In this document: positions 44,962-52,330 of the stretch, piece after piece
Numbering within the stretch: the stretch's first letter is position 1
Layout of the letters: the number at the start of each line of letters is the position of its first letter
Origin: an uncultured Eubacteriales bacterium
Lineage (GTDB): Bacteria > Bacillota > Clostridia > Oscillospirales > Acutalibacteraceae
Assembly (NCBI GenBank): GCA_900314355.1
Contig: OMUY01000014.1
Location: 1-54,396 of the forward strand
Length of the DNA: 54,396 nt
Direction of reading: 5' to 3'
Translations under genes and position numbers: made by a program
Notes under the pieces: model-generated
Told to the model about the DNA's origin: nothing
Seen by the model: only the letters and a program-made list of their open reading frames with translations
Databases searched by the model: none

Positions 44962-45714
44962 ATGCGCAGAAAAATTTTATTTCTCGGCGGAGAAGATGTA
45001 GGCTGCTGTCTCAGGCTGTTCGCTAAAATCGCGAAAGCGGACGGAGAAATGTTTAAAATAGGAGTTTTGGTTTGCGATAACGACTCCCTTGAAAATTTTG
45101 CGATCAATATCAGGACCGGTGAGGAAAAGTTTGACTTTCTTTACTTTGAAGAAGGAAGGCACAGAGAAGTAACTTATGAAAATTTCTCTGTTCAAAGAGC
45201 AGTCAAATGGGATGATTGGGATATTTTCGCAATAGGGCAGAAAGTCGGGCTTTCAGGAATAGAGGAAAGCTACGAGCCTTTTTTGAAAGATATAGTCGGA
45301 TTTGTCAGGGAACATCTGCCCGGCGCCGCGTTCGTTCTTACGGAGCCTCACTCATTTGACGAAAAATTCAAAGGAGTGAAATTCGCTAAGTACGGCTATT
45401 CGTCCGAAAACATGAGACGCTCTGTTAAAAAAGCAGTCGAGTCCAGAATAAAAGCCGATAATATAGATTATATTCTCCCAATAGGCGAAGCGTGGTCAAG
45501 ATTGAAAAAAGCGGAAACGCATAAAAATATAAAGTCCGACGACGAACACGGCGGACGAGAAGGCAATTATCTATTCGGAGCGCTCGCATACGAGATGATT
45601 ACGGGCAGAGATATAAACAAAAATTTATACAGACTGCCTTTTGTCAAGAAAGAAGAAGCCGAAATATTAAAAAATATTATTCATTCTACGGCTCTGGAAT
45701 ATTTGAAAAAATAA
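44962..45714 (+). CDS. SGNH/DUF4886-like protein of unknown function
   Basis: 250 residues, cytoplasmic, no signal peptide. The fold seems SGNH-hydrolase-like: N-terminal strand and loop ILFLGGEDVGCCLRLFAKIA (in place of GNSF/GDS), FVLTEPHS in the middle, and near the C-terminus DEHGGREGNYLFGALAYEMI, which resembles the D-H-L-S...GRYL segment of DUF4886/SGNH proteins. The usual nucleophile serine is not visible. Family assignment is tentative; function unknown. AAAGGTG lies 7 bases before the ATG at 44962. It is three bases upstream of the HtrA gene, so the two are coupled. Confidence 0.6.
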   Translation: MRRKILFLGGEDVGCCLRLFAKIAKADGEMFKIGVLVCDNDSLENFAINIRTGEEKFDFLYFEEGRHREVTYENFSVQRAVKWDDWDIFAIGQKVGLSGIEESYEPFLKDIVGFVREHLPGAAFVLTEPHSFDEKFKGVKFAKYGYSSENMRRSVKKAVESRIKADNIDYILPIGEAWSRLKKAETHKNIKSDDEHGGREGNYLFGALAYEMITGRDINKNLYRLPFVKKEEAEILKNIIHSTALEYLKK

Positions 45715-45717
45715 AAA

Positions 45718-47172
45718 ATGGATGAAGACAAAGATAAATTAAACGAAGAAAAAAATATTTATATCTCTCAAAACAGAGACAAGGCAATAAACGGTTCTGA
45801 CAATACGGAAAAAAGCGAGCGGGAAAATACTCCTGTTCCCGGGATAAAAATAAATTCCCCCGAAAACAGAGAAAAGCGCATTGAACCCGAACCGGAAAAA
45901 TCTTATCCCGGGGAAACTTTCGTCAAAACGGTGCGAAATGAAGATAAAAACCGCAAAGCCGAGATAAAACCCGGCTTTATCGTTTTGATCGCTGTAATCT
46001 GCGCAGTCATCGGCGCAGTCACAGGTATTTTCGGATACAGACTGACCGAAAAACATTATGCTGAAAAAGAACCGCAGTCTCAACAGACAGCTGAAGAAAA
46101 ATACGAAGACGATGCGGATTTGACAGATACAGACTCGGGCAATAAAATAAATTCCGTTTTTAATTCATCCGACAACTCGCAAAACTCAAATTCCGACAGC
46201 GAACGACAGACCGCATCCTCAGACGGAAACATGTCAGCTTCGTCTGTCTACTCGGCTAATATCGGCTCCTGCGTCGGCATTACGACAAAAACCGAATCGG
46301 GTGAGGCGATGGGCTCCGGTTTTTTCATTTCAAATGACGGATATATAGTTACAAATTATCACGTCGTATCGGGCGGACAGTCTTTTCAGGTTATTACGTC
46401 GGACAAAACGTCTGTTTCCGCCGAAATCGTAGGCTACGACGAGACTAACGACATTGCAGTGCTTAAAACAAATATTTCAAATTCTAAGCCTGTTACGTTC
46501 GGCAAATCATCAGATCTGAAAATAGGCGACAGCGTTTATGTTATAGGAAATCCTCTCGGAGATTTGACTTTTACTCTTACAGCCGGTGTTGTTAGCGCGA
46601 CAAACAGACTGATAAAGGTCGCGTCCGGAAATACAATAAATATGTTTCAGACAGATGCGGCTATAAACAGCGGAAATTCCGGAGGCCCCGTGTTCGACTC
46701 AAACGGAAAAGTAATCGGTATTGCCACAGCGAAATATTCAAATGTTTCTATAGAAGGACTTTCTTTCTGTATACCGATTGACGACGTGTCCGATATTATA
46801 AGCCAGCTGAAGGAAAAAGGCTACGTTGCCGGCAGACCTTATCTCGGCGCGGCAGTATACGACACTATTTCATCACAGCGTCTTTTCTTCAATGTCACAT
46901 CGTCTATTGACGGCGCGGCTGTCTCTCAGGTCTATCACGGCACAGCGGCAGAAAGCGCCGGACTTAAATCGGGAGATATCATCACTTATTTTGAAGGCGA
47001 GAAAGTATCGTCCGTGTCAGTTCTTAAGTCGTATCTGTCTGTTTTCAGTTCCGGCGACAAAGTACAGATTACTGTAAACAGAAACGGTTCGGCGGTTACT
47101 TTAAATATCACTTTGGGCGAATATTCTCCGTCGTCAGTCCCGACCGCGACAGACGGTTCATATGTCTTGTGA
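45718..47172 (+). CDS. Membrane-anchored HtrA-type serine protease with PDZ domain
   Basis: 484 residues. A charged cytoplasmic N-terminus of about 80 residues is followed by one membrane helix (FIVLIAVICAVIGAVTGIFG) and a Ser/Asn/Gln-rich linker. The trypsin-like domain has the catalytic histidine in VTNYHVVSGG, aspartate in ETNDIAVLKT and serine in INSGNSGGPVFD. The C-terminal PDZ domain (SAGLKSGDIITYFEG) recognises exposed protein tails. DegP/HtrA homologues degrade misfolded envelope proteins. It follows the SGNH-like gene by three bases and interrupts the otherwise conserved yab order between rqcP and divIC. Confidence 0.94.
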   Translation: MDEDKDKLNEEKNIYISQNRDKAINGSDNTEKSERENTPVPGIKINSPENREKRIEPEPEKSYPGETFVKTVRNEDKNRKAEIKPGFIVLIAVICAVIGAVTGIFGYRLTEKHYAEKEPQSQQTAEEKYEDDADLTDTDSGNKINSVFNSSDNSQNSNSDSERQTASSDGNMSASSVYSANIGSCVGITTKTESGEAMGSGFFISNDGYIVTNYHVVSGGQSFQVITSDKTSVSAEIVGYDETNDIAVLKTNISNSKPVTFGKSSDLKIGDSVYVIGNPLGDLTFTLTAGVVSATNRLIKVASGNTINMFQTDAAINSGNSGGPVFDSNGKVIGIATAKYSNVSIEGLSFCIPIDDVSDIISQLKEKGYVAGRPYLGAAVYDTISSQRLFFNVTSSIDGAAVSQVYHGTAAESAGLKSGDIITYFEGEKVSSVSVLKSYLSVFSSGDKVQITVNRNGSAVTLNITLGEYSPSSVPTATDGSYVL

Positions 47173-47301
47173 TATTTCAGAATCGAAAAATAAAAATGCC
47201 GTTTTAGTGAACAAAAATATTTGTTTCGGTTGAAAAAAAATTAAATCTTTGAAAAAGTTTGTTATAATTATAAATATATTTTTAATATATTAGATTGTAT
47301 C

Positions 47302-47331
47302 TTGATAAAATATCTTAACTTGTTGTATACT
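47302..47331 (+). promoter_or_regulatory. Sigma-A-like promoter for divIC
   Basis: TTGATA (47302-47307), 18-base spacer, TATACT (47326-47331), about 78 bases before the start codon. Confidence 0.6.
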
Positions 47332-47409
47332 ATAACTAAAATATGAATAAATTTAGCTCGGATAATTACAGGTTATTTTATTTTTGATTGGTTTGCGGGG
47401 AGAATAAAA

Positions 47410-47724
47410 TTGGCAAAAGACAATAAAAAAAATGAACAGTCCGAAAAACCACCCAAAAAGAAAAAAAGCTTGGCAGAGATTTGCGTCGCCGCTGTGATTA
47501 TTGTTCTTATAGCGGTAGTTTTGTTCTTAGGCGTCAGAGCTCTTGTAAATCTGAAAAAGATAAAAAGAGAATATTCCGACAAAGTGGACGAGTCTGTAAG
47601 CCTTGCGCTCGAAAACGAGCGTCAGCTCGATATGCTCGAATCCGAAAATAACAGCGACAATATGGAAAACGCCGCGAGAAACAGGGGCTACGGATATCCG
47701 AACGAAGTCAGGGCGACAGAATAA
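47410..47724 (+). CDS. Septum formation initiator DivIC/FtsB-like
   Basis: 104 residues. A lysine-rich cytoplasmic start (about 20 residues), one membrane helix (VAAVIIVLIAVVLFLGVRAL) and a short coiled coil (LKKIKREYSDKVDESVSLAL) typical of DivIC/FtsB, ending in the RGYGYPNEVRA stretch that matches the family's conserved C-terminus. It belongs to the divisome subcomplex with FtsL and DivIB. TTG start with GGGAG 8 bases upstream. It follows the conserved yab order (divIC then the S1-domain gene). Confidence 0.85.
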   Translation: MAKDNKKNEQSEKPPKKKKSLAEICVAAVIIVLIAVVLFLGVRALVNLKKIKREYSDKVDESVSLALENERQLDMLESENNSDNMENAARNRGYGYPNEVRATE

Positions 47725-47790
47725 TTTTCGGAATTTGTATTTATTAAATTTGGCGGGCATTTTGTCCGGTATTTTGGAGGATAATTTATT

Positions 47791-48273
47791 TTGTCAATAA
47801 ACGTCGGAGACATCGTTGCGGGTAAAGTTACGGGAATTACGAATTTCGGCGCTTTCGTCAAACTTGAGGACGGAAGCACGGGAATGGTTCATATTTCGGA
47901 AGTTGCTAATTATTTTGTAAAAGATATCAATGAAATTTTAAAACCGGATGACGATGTAAAGGTAAAGGTTCTTTCTTTAGGCGATGACGGAAAAATCGCG
48001 CTTTCCATAAAGCAGGCCGAACCTAATGAGCACGATGAAAAAAACGAAACAGCAGAAAAATACGGCCGCGGCAGATATTCGCCCGAAAGAAAGAACAATT
48101 ACAGAGGCGACAGAAAGCCGAGAGTTTGGCAGGGCGTTCAGGAAAAAGAGCCTCAGTCATTTGAAGATATGATGGCTAAATTCAAAGCCGTATCGGAAGA
48201 TAAGCAGTCAGATTTGAAAAAATCCGATTCCAAAAGGGGCGGAGTCGGTTATTCAAGAAGAGGAAGAAAGTAA
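47791..48273 (+). CDS. S1-domain RNA-binding protein, YabR-like
   Basis: 160 residues. An N-terminal S1 domain (VGDIVAGKVTGITNFGAFVK, GSTGMVHISEV, KVLSLGDDGKIALSIKQ) followed by a basic, Arg/Gly-rich disordered tail. YabR/general stress protein 13-like proteins of Bacillota bind RNA or ribosomes. TTG start at 47791, with GGAGG 10 bases upstream. Second gene of divIC-yabR; the hydrolase gene follows after 88 bases. Confidence 0.9.
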   Translation: MSINVGDIVAGKVTGITNFGAFVKLEDGSTGMVHISEVANYFVKDINEILKPDDDVKVKVLSLGDDGKIALSIKQAEPNEHDEKNETAEKYGRGRYSPERKNNYRGDRKPRVWQGVQEKEPQSFEDMMAKFKAVSEDKQSDLKKSDSKRGGVGYSRRGRK

Positions 48274-48361
48274 AATGTATATCGGAATTAATCGCGATTG
48301 TCGGTTGATTTCGGTATTTTTTTGCTTAGTCCTGATATTCTTTTGTAGAGGAGAAAAACAT

Positions 48362-50026
48362 ATGAAGAAAATTGTTTCCCTGATTTTGTCGATTATTTTG
48401 ATTGTATCTGTTTTTGCCGTTCCCGTCGCAAACGCCGAGGGCAAAATAGTACCGGAGGATAAGTCAAAAGTTCCGGTTATCAATATAAGAGGCGACGGCG
48501 AGCCAATAGTGAATAAGGACGGCAAAGAGGTTCTTAATTTAAATTTTTCCGAATTAAAATTTGACGGCAACACCGCGGATAAAGAAAACGTAAAAGAATC
48601 CATATTAAACGTTATCACGCTTTTTATTAAAGAAGGTCTTTTAACCGGAAAATGGGATAATTATTACGCCGCTCTGCAGAAGGAGGTAGGCGAGCTTTTC
48701 GGTGACGCCCTTCTCGATGAAAACGGCAACGCCGTAAACGGAACAGATATTACTCCGAATCACAGGAAAGCAGTCGAGAACAGCAGCAGAACAAATTTCA
48801 AAAATGCGGACGGCTACTACAGAAACAACGGCAATTCATATCGTTTCTGGTATGACTGGCGCCTCGACCCGATGGAAATTGCCGACGAATTAAACGACTA
48901 CATTAAATCCGTAAAAAAGGCGACGGGCGAGAAAAAGGTCGCTTTAGTCGGAATGTGCCTCGGAACCAACGTCGTATTCGCGTATCTTTCAAAATACGGA
49001 ATGGATGATATCTGCGGTGTCGGTATCGACGGCGGAATACAAAACGGAAGCGATGTTTTGACAAAAGCGATAACCGGACATTTCAGTATCGACGGCGACG
49101 CTATCAACCGTTTCATTTTTGACGTGGAGGCGTACAGCGACTCTGAGGTAGATGATTATGTGACGGATATTATAGATTATCTCCAGAAATCGGGCACTAT
49201 CGGCGCGGCGACGGCGGGATTAAAAGCCACGTTATATTATCGTCTCGTGACAGGCGTCACATCTGCTCTTGCGCTTTCAACGTGCTTTACATGGCCTTCC
49301 TATTGGGCGGGAATAAAAGAAACCGATTACGAAACGGCTAAAAATTACGTATTCGGACCGGAGGGAAGCGAGAAAAGGCAGAAGTACGCCGGACTTATCG
49401 CGAAAATTGACAACTACGATATGAATGTACGCTGCCGTCTTCCCGAGCTTCTCAAAAGCGTGAAAGACGCGGGCGGCAACCTCTGCATACTCGCGAAATA
49501 CGGTTCACAGATATTCCCGATAACAGACGACAACACGGTACTTGCGGATCAGCTCGTCACGGTAAAGGACGCTTCTTTCGGCGCGACCACAACCGATATA
49601 TTATCCGAATTCGATGATAACTATATGAAAAAAGCTGAAGAAAACGGAACGGCAAAATATATCTCTCCCGACAAACAGGTAGATGCGTCAACTTGTCTTT
49701 ATCCCGATTATTCGTGGTTCATCAAAAACGCAAGCCATACAAACTGGACGCACTACGAGTTTAATCTTCTCGTAACCGTCTCATCGGCGGACAGACAGCT
49801 TACAATTGACGATACCGATTTGGGACAATATATGGTTTTTGACAATGAAAACAGAACAATGCTCAAAATGACCGAGGAAAACTGCAACACATATCATTTT
49901 GATACAAAGCAGGCTAAAAACGACAACAAAAACTTCTTTACGAGATTTCTGGCGTTTTTCAGATCTTTTATGAATATTGTCACAGACATTTTCAAATTTA
50001 TCAACTCTAAGCTTGAAGGTAAATAA
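48362..50026 (+). CDS. Secreted alpha/beta hydrolase-like protein with GxCxG elbow
   Basis: 554 residues. Signal peptide (KKIVSLILSIILIVSVFAVP, cleaved near ANA|EG). Alpha/beta hydrolase layout: VPVINIRGDGEPIV at the start, FWYDWRLDPMEIADELNDYI, then the elbow VALVGMCLGTNVVFAYLSKY, whose nucleophile position is C199, not serine. A VDASTCLYPDYSWF/NASHTNW block near 450 supplies a possible histidine. This block and the SFGATTTDI stretch also occur in the cytoplasmic paralogue at 27953. The C-terminus ends in an aromatic amphipathic tail (FLAFFRSFMNIVTDIFKFIN) like that of the 2115-aa protein. GAGGAG precedes the ATG at 48362. Substrate unknown. Confidence 0.75.
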   Translation: MKKIVSLILSIILIVSVFAVPVANAEGKIVPEDKSKVPVINIRGDGEPIVNKDGKEVLNLNFSELKFDGNTADKENVKESILNVITLFIKEGLLTGKWDNYYAALQKEVGELFGDALLDENGNAVNGTDITPNHRKAVENSSRTNFKNADGYYRNNGNSYRFWYDWRLDPMEIADELNDYIKSVKKATGEKKVALVGMCLGTNVVFAYLSKYGMDDICGVGIDGGIQNGSDVLTKAITGHFSIDGDAINRFIFDVEAYSDSEVDDYVTDIIDYLQKSGTIGAATAGLKATLYYRLVTGVTSALALSTCFTWPSYWAGIKETDYETAKNYVFGPEGSEKRQKYAGLIAKIDNYDMNVRCRLPELLKSVKDAGGNLCILAKYGSQIFPITDDNTVLADQLVTVKDASFGATTTDILSEFDDNYMKKAEENGTAKYISPDKQVDASTCLYPDYSWFIKNASHTNWTHYEFNLLVTVSSADRQLTIDDTDLGQYMVFDNENRTMLKMTEENCNTYHFDTKQAKNDNKNFFTRFLAFFRSFMNIVTDIFKFINSKLEGK

Positions 50027-50035
50027 TATTGCAGA

Positions 50036-50064
50036 CCCGGCGGAAAAATACCGCCGGGATTTTT
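50036..50064 (+). terminator. Terminator of the secreted hydrolase gene
   Basis: CCCGGCGG (50036-50043) pairs perfectly with CCGCCGGG (50051-50058) across AAAAATA, followed by ATTTTT. Confidence 0.92.
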
Positions 50065-50078
50065 ATAAAAAAATATAC

Positions 50079-50106
50079 TTGAAAAAATAAAATAATATGG
50101 TATACT
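50079..50106 (+). promoter_or_regulatory. Promoter of the tRNA-Thr locus
   Basis: TTGAAA (50079-50084), 16-base spacer, TATACT (50101-50106). Confidence 0.65.
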
Positions 50107-50125
50107 ATTTAAGTCAGGTACAAAT

Positions 50126-50180
50126 GCTGATGTGGCTCAATGGCAGAGCAGCTCATTCGTAAGCCGAAGGTCATAGCAGC
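50126..50180 (+). pseudogene. Degenerate tRNA-Thr copy lacking the T arm
   Basis: GCTGATG-TG-GCTC...GAGC closely follows the acceptor, D arm and anticodon loop (TTCGTAA, anticodon CGT) of the tRNA-Thr at 50207. After AAGGTC, however, it jumps to CATAGCAGC, so the T arm is missing and the anticodon stem (GCTCA/GCCGA) no longer pairs. Probably a decayed duplicate. Confidence 0.65.
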
Positions 50181-50206
50181 AAAAAACACTCAAAATTTAA
50201 TAATAT

Positions 50207-50282
50207 GCTACTGTGGCTCAGTTGGTAGAGCAGCGCATTCGTAATGCGCAGGTCGTCGGTTCGAGTCCGACCAGTAGCTCCA
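50207..50282 (+). tRNA. tRNA-Thr(CGU)
   Basis: Acceptor GCTACTG pairs with CAGTAGC (50272-50278), D stem GCTC/GAGC, anticodon stem GCGCA/TGCGC with loop TTCGTAA (anticodon CGT), T stem GTCGG/CCGAC, CCA encoded at 50280-50282. 76 bases and fully canonical. Its 3' end is the integration target of the island that follows. Confidence 0.97.
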
Positions 50283-50283
50283 T

Positions 50284-50309
50284 GGCTTCCCTTTGGGAAG
50301 CCTTATTTT
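50284..50309 (+). terminator. Terminator behind tRNA-Thr
   Basis: GGCTTCCC (50284-50291) pairs with GGGAAGCC (50295-50302) across TTT, followed by TTATTTTA. It is copied in the right-hand repeat (53629-53654). Confidence 0.85.
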
Positions 50310-50450
50310 ATGCGGTTTTCGGGCATTTTCCAATTTTGAAATTCATAAAAACTGAAATCGAAAAATCAGAAATTTTCAACCGAAAATCCCGACAGAAAGC
50401 ATAAATCTCATCCCGAAATCTTCAGGATGAGATTTTTCTGAAAACTGCCA

Positions 50451-50469
50451 ATGACCATCTAATGACCAT
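50451..50469 (+). promoter_or_regulatory. Paired ATGACCAT motifs, putative integrase arm-type sites
   Basis: ATGACCAT at 50451-50458 and 50462-50469, spaced 11 bases, one helical turn. The right-hand repeat has AAGACCAT at 53796 and ATGACCAT at 53807. Such short direct repeats near att cores are typical of tyrosine-recombinase arm sites. Confidence 0.5.
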
Positions 50470-50471
50470 TT

Positions 50472-50503
50472 ATGAAAAAAGCGGGGTGATTTTTCACCCC
50501 GCT
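50472..50503 (-). terminator. Terminator of the island operon
   Basis: AGCGGGGTGA (50480-50489) pairs perfectly with TCACCCCGCT (50494-50503) across TTTT; on the minus strand T6 follows. Confidence 0.9.
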
Positions 50504-50527
50504 AATTCATGTCTTGTTATTAAAATG

Positions 50528-51073
50528 CTAGTTATTGTCTGTAGGTTTAATAACTTCGACAGTTTGAAGTATTCTTTCAGGAGTATCGTGGATACTAACC
50601 GTTTTACCTTTAGAATCGATGAAGTCAATTTTCAAAGTTCTAAAGTTATCCCTAATAACAATAGTTCCTTTTGTTCCTGCCGGTATGCCTTGGAGTTCTT
50701 CTCTAATTACAACATTGAATCTGTTCTCCATAACAAACTGAGAGGTTGACCCAACTTTTTCAGTTGGCGTATGAGAATTCACCCATTTGTCTATTTCATC
50801 AGACAGTTCATTTAAGTATGATGGATCTGAACACAATTTGTTCTCGTCCACAAAAGTAGGATTCTCCCACCAGGTCGGTGTTTCTCCACTCATGTGCGAT
50901 GTTGATCCACACTCATTACACCATGTCCAAATCCCACAAAGTTTGTCATTGTGACGATGAATATAAATATGTGCAGAGTAATTTTGACAAACAGGACATT
51001 GGCAAGGGAATTGTGTTCCGCCTTCAGTTACCTTATTGAAAAGAACCATTATTTTATCGTTGTCATTCCACAT
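50528..51073 (-). CDS. Zinc-ribbon-containing protein of unknown function
   Basis: 181 residues; family not recognised. The N-terminal part has CQCPVC near residues 24-29 and CGIWTWCNECGS near 46-57, i.e. a CxxC...CxxC zinc ribbon. The middle is acidic, and the last 70 residues look like a small all-beta domain (FNVVIREELQGIPAGTKGTI, LKIDFIDSKGKTV). No membrane helix or signal peptide. It starts one base after the zincin-like gene's stop, and its GGGGG ribosome site lies within that gene's last codons. As the last gene of the operon it could be an immunity or accessory partner of the zincin-like protein, which is inference only. Confidence 0.7.
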   Translation of the reverse strand: MWNDNDKIMVLFNKVTEGGTQFPCQCPVCQNYSAHIYIHRHNDKLCGIWTWCNECGSTSHMSGETPTWWENPTFVDENKLCSDPSYLNELSDEIDKWVNSHTPTEKVGSTSQFVMENRFNVVIREELQGIPAGTKGTIVIRDNFRTLKIDFIDSKGKTVSIHDTPERILQTVEVIKPTDNN

Positions 51074-51074
51074 T

Positions 51075-51482
51075 TTAACGTTTCCCCCTTATATATTTTT
51101 CTAATGAATTGCCGGAAGCATATGCTTTTCTTTCTGGAGCCTTTCCACCTTTTAGATAACTTCGTGCATGATTTAATTCGTGCGCTATTGTATTCGCTAA
51201 TTCGGTTTCATTAATGAAAGCCTTAGGTCCTAATTCAATAATATCTGGTCGGCTTTTAACCACTCTACCAGATGGCTCCAAATCAGGATTTATTATTATT
51301 TTTATTTCAGTTTTACCGCTCTTAAGATGAATATTATATTTCTTGCATATTGTTTTAACATAATAATCTTTATTAAGAGCCATATCCAAAGTCTTCTCGG
51401 TTGGCGGTACAGGCTTTCCGATACGATATCTCTCTTTTGATCCGTAGGAATTACCAAACCCACCATGAAATCCTGCGCCCAT
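51075..51482 (-). CDS. Small zincin-like protein with HELNH motif
   Basis: 135 residues. A Gly-rich start (MGAGFHGGFGNSYGSKERYR) is followed by a helical part and a zincin-like core: ETELANTIAHELNHARSYLK holds the HExxH-type metal site (HELNH). The tail GKAPERKAYASGNSLEKYI may carry the third ligand region. The Gly-rich N-terminus resembles junction sequences that precede toxin domains in polymorphic toxins, so a toxin-like peptidase is possible; no signal or membrane helix. The start ATG overlaps the upstream stop (TAATG at 51482), giving translational coupling to the DUF4417-like gene. Confidence 0.68.
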   Translation of the reverse strand: MGAGFHGGFGNSYGSKERYRIGKPVPPTEKTLDMALNKDYYVKTICKKYNIHLKSGKTEIKIIINPDLEPSGRVVKSRPDIIELGPKAFINETELANTIAHELNHARSYLKGGKAPERKAYASGNSLEKYIRGKR

Positions 51483-52147
51483 TAGACTTCACCTGCCTTA
51501 TGAGCTTTTGCGGTTTCCGAATCAAACTGCAGAATTTTGATTCCCTGTTTCTTATATTTTTCAAAAATATAATCGGGCGCTGCACCGTAGACCACAATTA
51601 TTCTGGGTTTGAGCTTTTTTACAACGTAGTCCAACCCTTCAACAAAGTGTTTTCTGTCTTCAAGCAGCTTAATGCAACCGACAGAGCCAACGGCTATTGT
51701 TGAATTTTTGGGCGCACCTAAACATGTAAAAAAGTGGGTTCTTCTGTCTCCCCAACGGATATTTACGACAACGTTAAGTCCGTTTTCCTGAAACCAATGC
51801 CCCAAAGCACGGCTTCGGAAAATATTCCATATTTGCATTATCAACGGCATATCTCTGTAAAGGCTGAAGTCAGGAGTAATTACACCGTTAAATTTTGCAA
51901 GTATAGGAAGATATTTGTGAGGATTCCTCCATATTCTTTCGAAACTGCCGTCATCCTCATAAAAACAAACCCATTGATCAAAATCATCGGTTCGAAGAAT
52001 CTTTGAAAAAGTTATGAGTTTGTTTGGTACTGCAGATGTAGGATAAATTATAGGTATCTCCATTTCACCTGCGTAGTTTGCGCTTTTTAGTAAAAAAGCG
52101 TGAAAAACATCTTTGCACCCACTTCGGGTGCTGTTAATCTGAGACAT
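51482..52147 (-). CDS. DUF4417-family protein
   Basis: 221 residues. It matches DUF4417 by memory: FDQWVCFYEDDGSFERIWRN, NGVITPDFSLYRDMPLIMQI and VNIRWGDRRTHF, then IAVGSVGCIKLLEDR and KPRIIVVYGAAPDYIFEKYK. The family is found in phages and mobile elements and its biochemical role is unknown to me. No membrane segments. The ATG at 52147 follows AAAGGAG with 8-base spacing; the frame extends 27 codons upstream but without a ribosome site. A structured leader of about 100 bases precedes it (see 52164). Confidence 0.78.
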   Translation of the reverse strand: MSQINSTRSGCKDVFHAFLLKSANYAGEMEIPIIYPTSAVPNKLITFSKILRTDDFDQWVCFYEDDGSFERIWRNPHKYLPILAKFNGVITPDFSLYRDMPLIMQIWNIFRSRALGHWFQENGLNVVVNIRWGDRRTHFFTCLGAPKNSTIAVGSVGCIKLLEDRKHFVEGLDYVVKKLKPRIIVVYGAAPDYIFEKYKKQGIKILQFDSETAKAHKAGEV

Positions 52148-52163
52148 AATAATATCTCCTTTC

Positions 52164-52226
52164 GGCACAATTCCACAGGGCATAGTTGTGCCTATATATA
52201 AAAGATTTACCCTGTGGCTTAATGCC
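52164..52226 (-). promoter_or_regulatory. Interleaved inverted repeats in the DUF4417 leader (possible pseudoknot)
   Basis: GGCACAA (52164-52170) pairs with TTGTGCC (52186-52192). Within its loop CCACAGGG (52173-52180) pairs with CCCTGTGG (52210-52217) outside it, and GGCAT/ATGCC adds to the second stem. The A-B-A'-B' order allows a pseudoknot or two alternative hairpins, one beside the ribosome binding site at 52155-52161. Confidence 0.6.
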
Positions 52227-52249
52227 ATTCGGGTGTCTCAGATGTAATT

Positions 52250-52272
52250 TACCAGATTACGAGTAGAGATAC
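52250..52272 (+). repeat. Copy 1 of a 23-bp repeat (in the DUF4417 leader)
   Basis: Identical over 23 bases to 52365-52387 (begins TACCAGATTACGAGTAGAGA). Its core CGAGTA-GAGA-TAC is near-palindromic. On the minus strand it lies about 105 bases upstream of the DUF4417 start. Confidence 0.85.
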
Positions 52273-52330
52273 CCAAAGGCGAATAAGCTTATTTGTGTTC
52301 AACGTTTTTATAATAAAACATAAAAACAGA

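Larger units (their letters stand above)
50247..50474. repeat. Left attachment-site repeat (attL), about 228 bp
   Basis: The sequence from the tRNA-Thr variable loop (CGCAGGTCGTCGGTTCGAGT...) through the terminator to the ATGACCAT motifs recurs at 53592 with a constant offset of 3345 bases and no visible indels. The first 47 bases are identical; the rest is roughly 85-90 percent alike by eye. An AAATCTCATCC/GGATGAGATTT hairpin lies inside. Confidence 0.9.

Noticed and set aside
50213-50404. Plus-strand open frame of 63 codons across the tRNA-Thr and its flank
   Set aside because: It overlaps a clear tRNA and its terminator, and the copy at 53592 reads differently; a chance frame.
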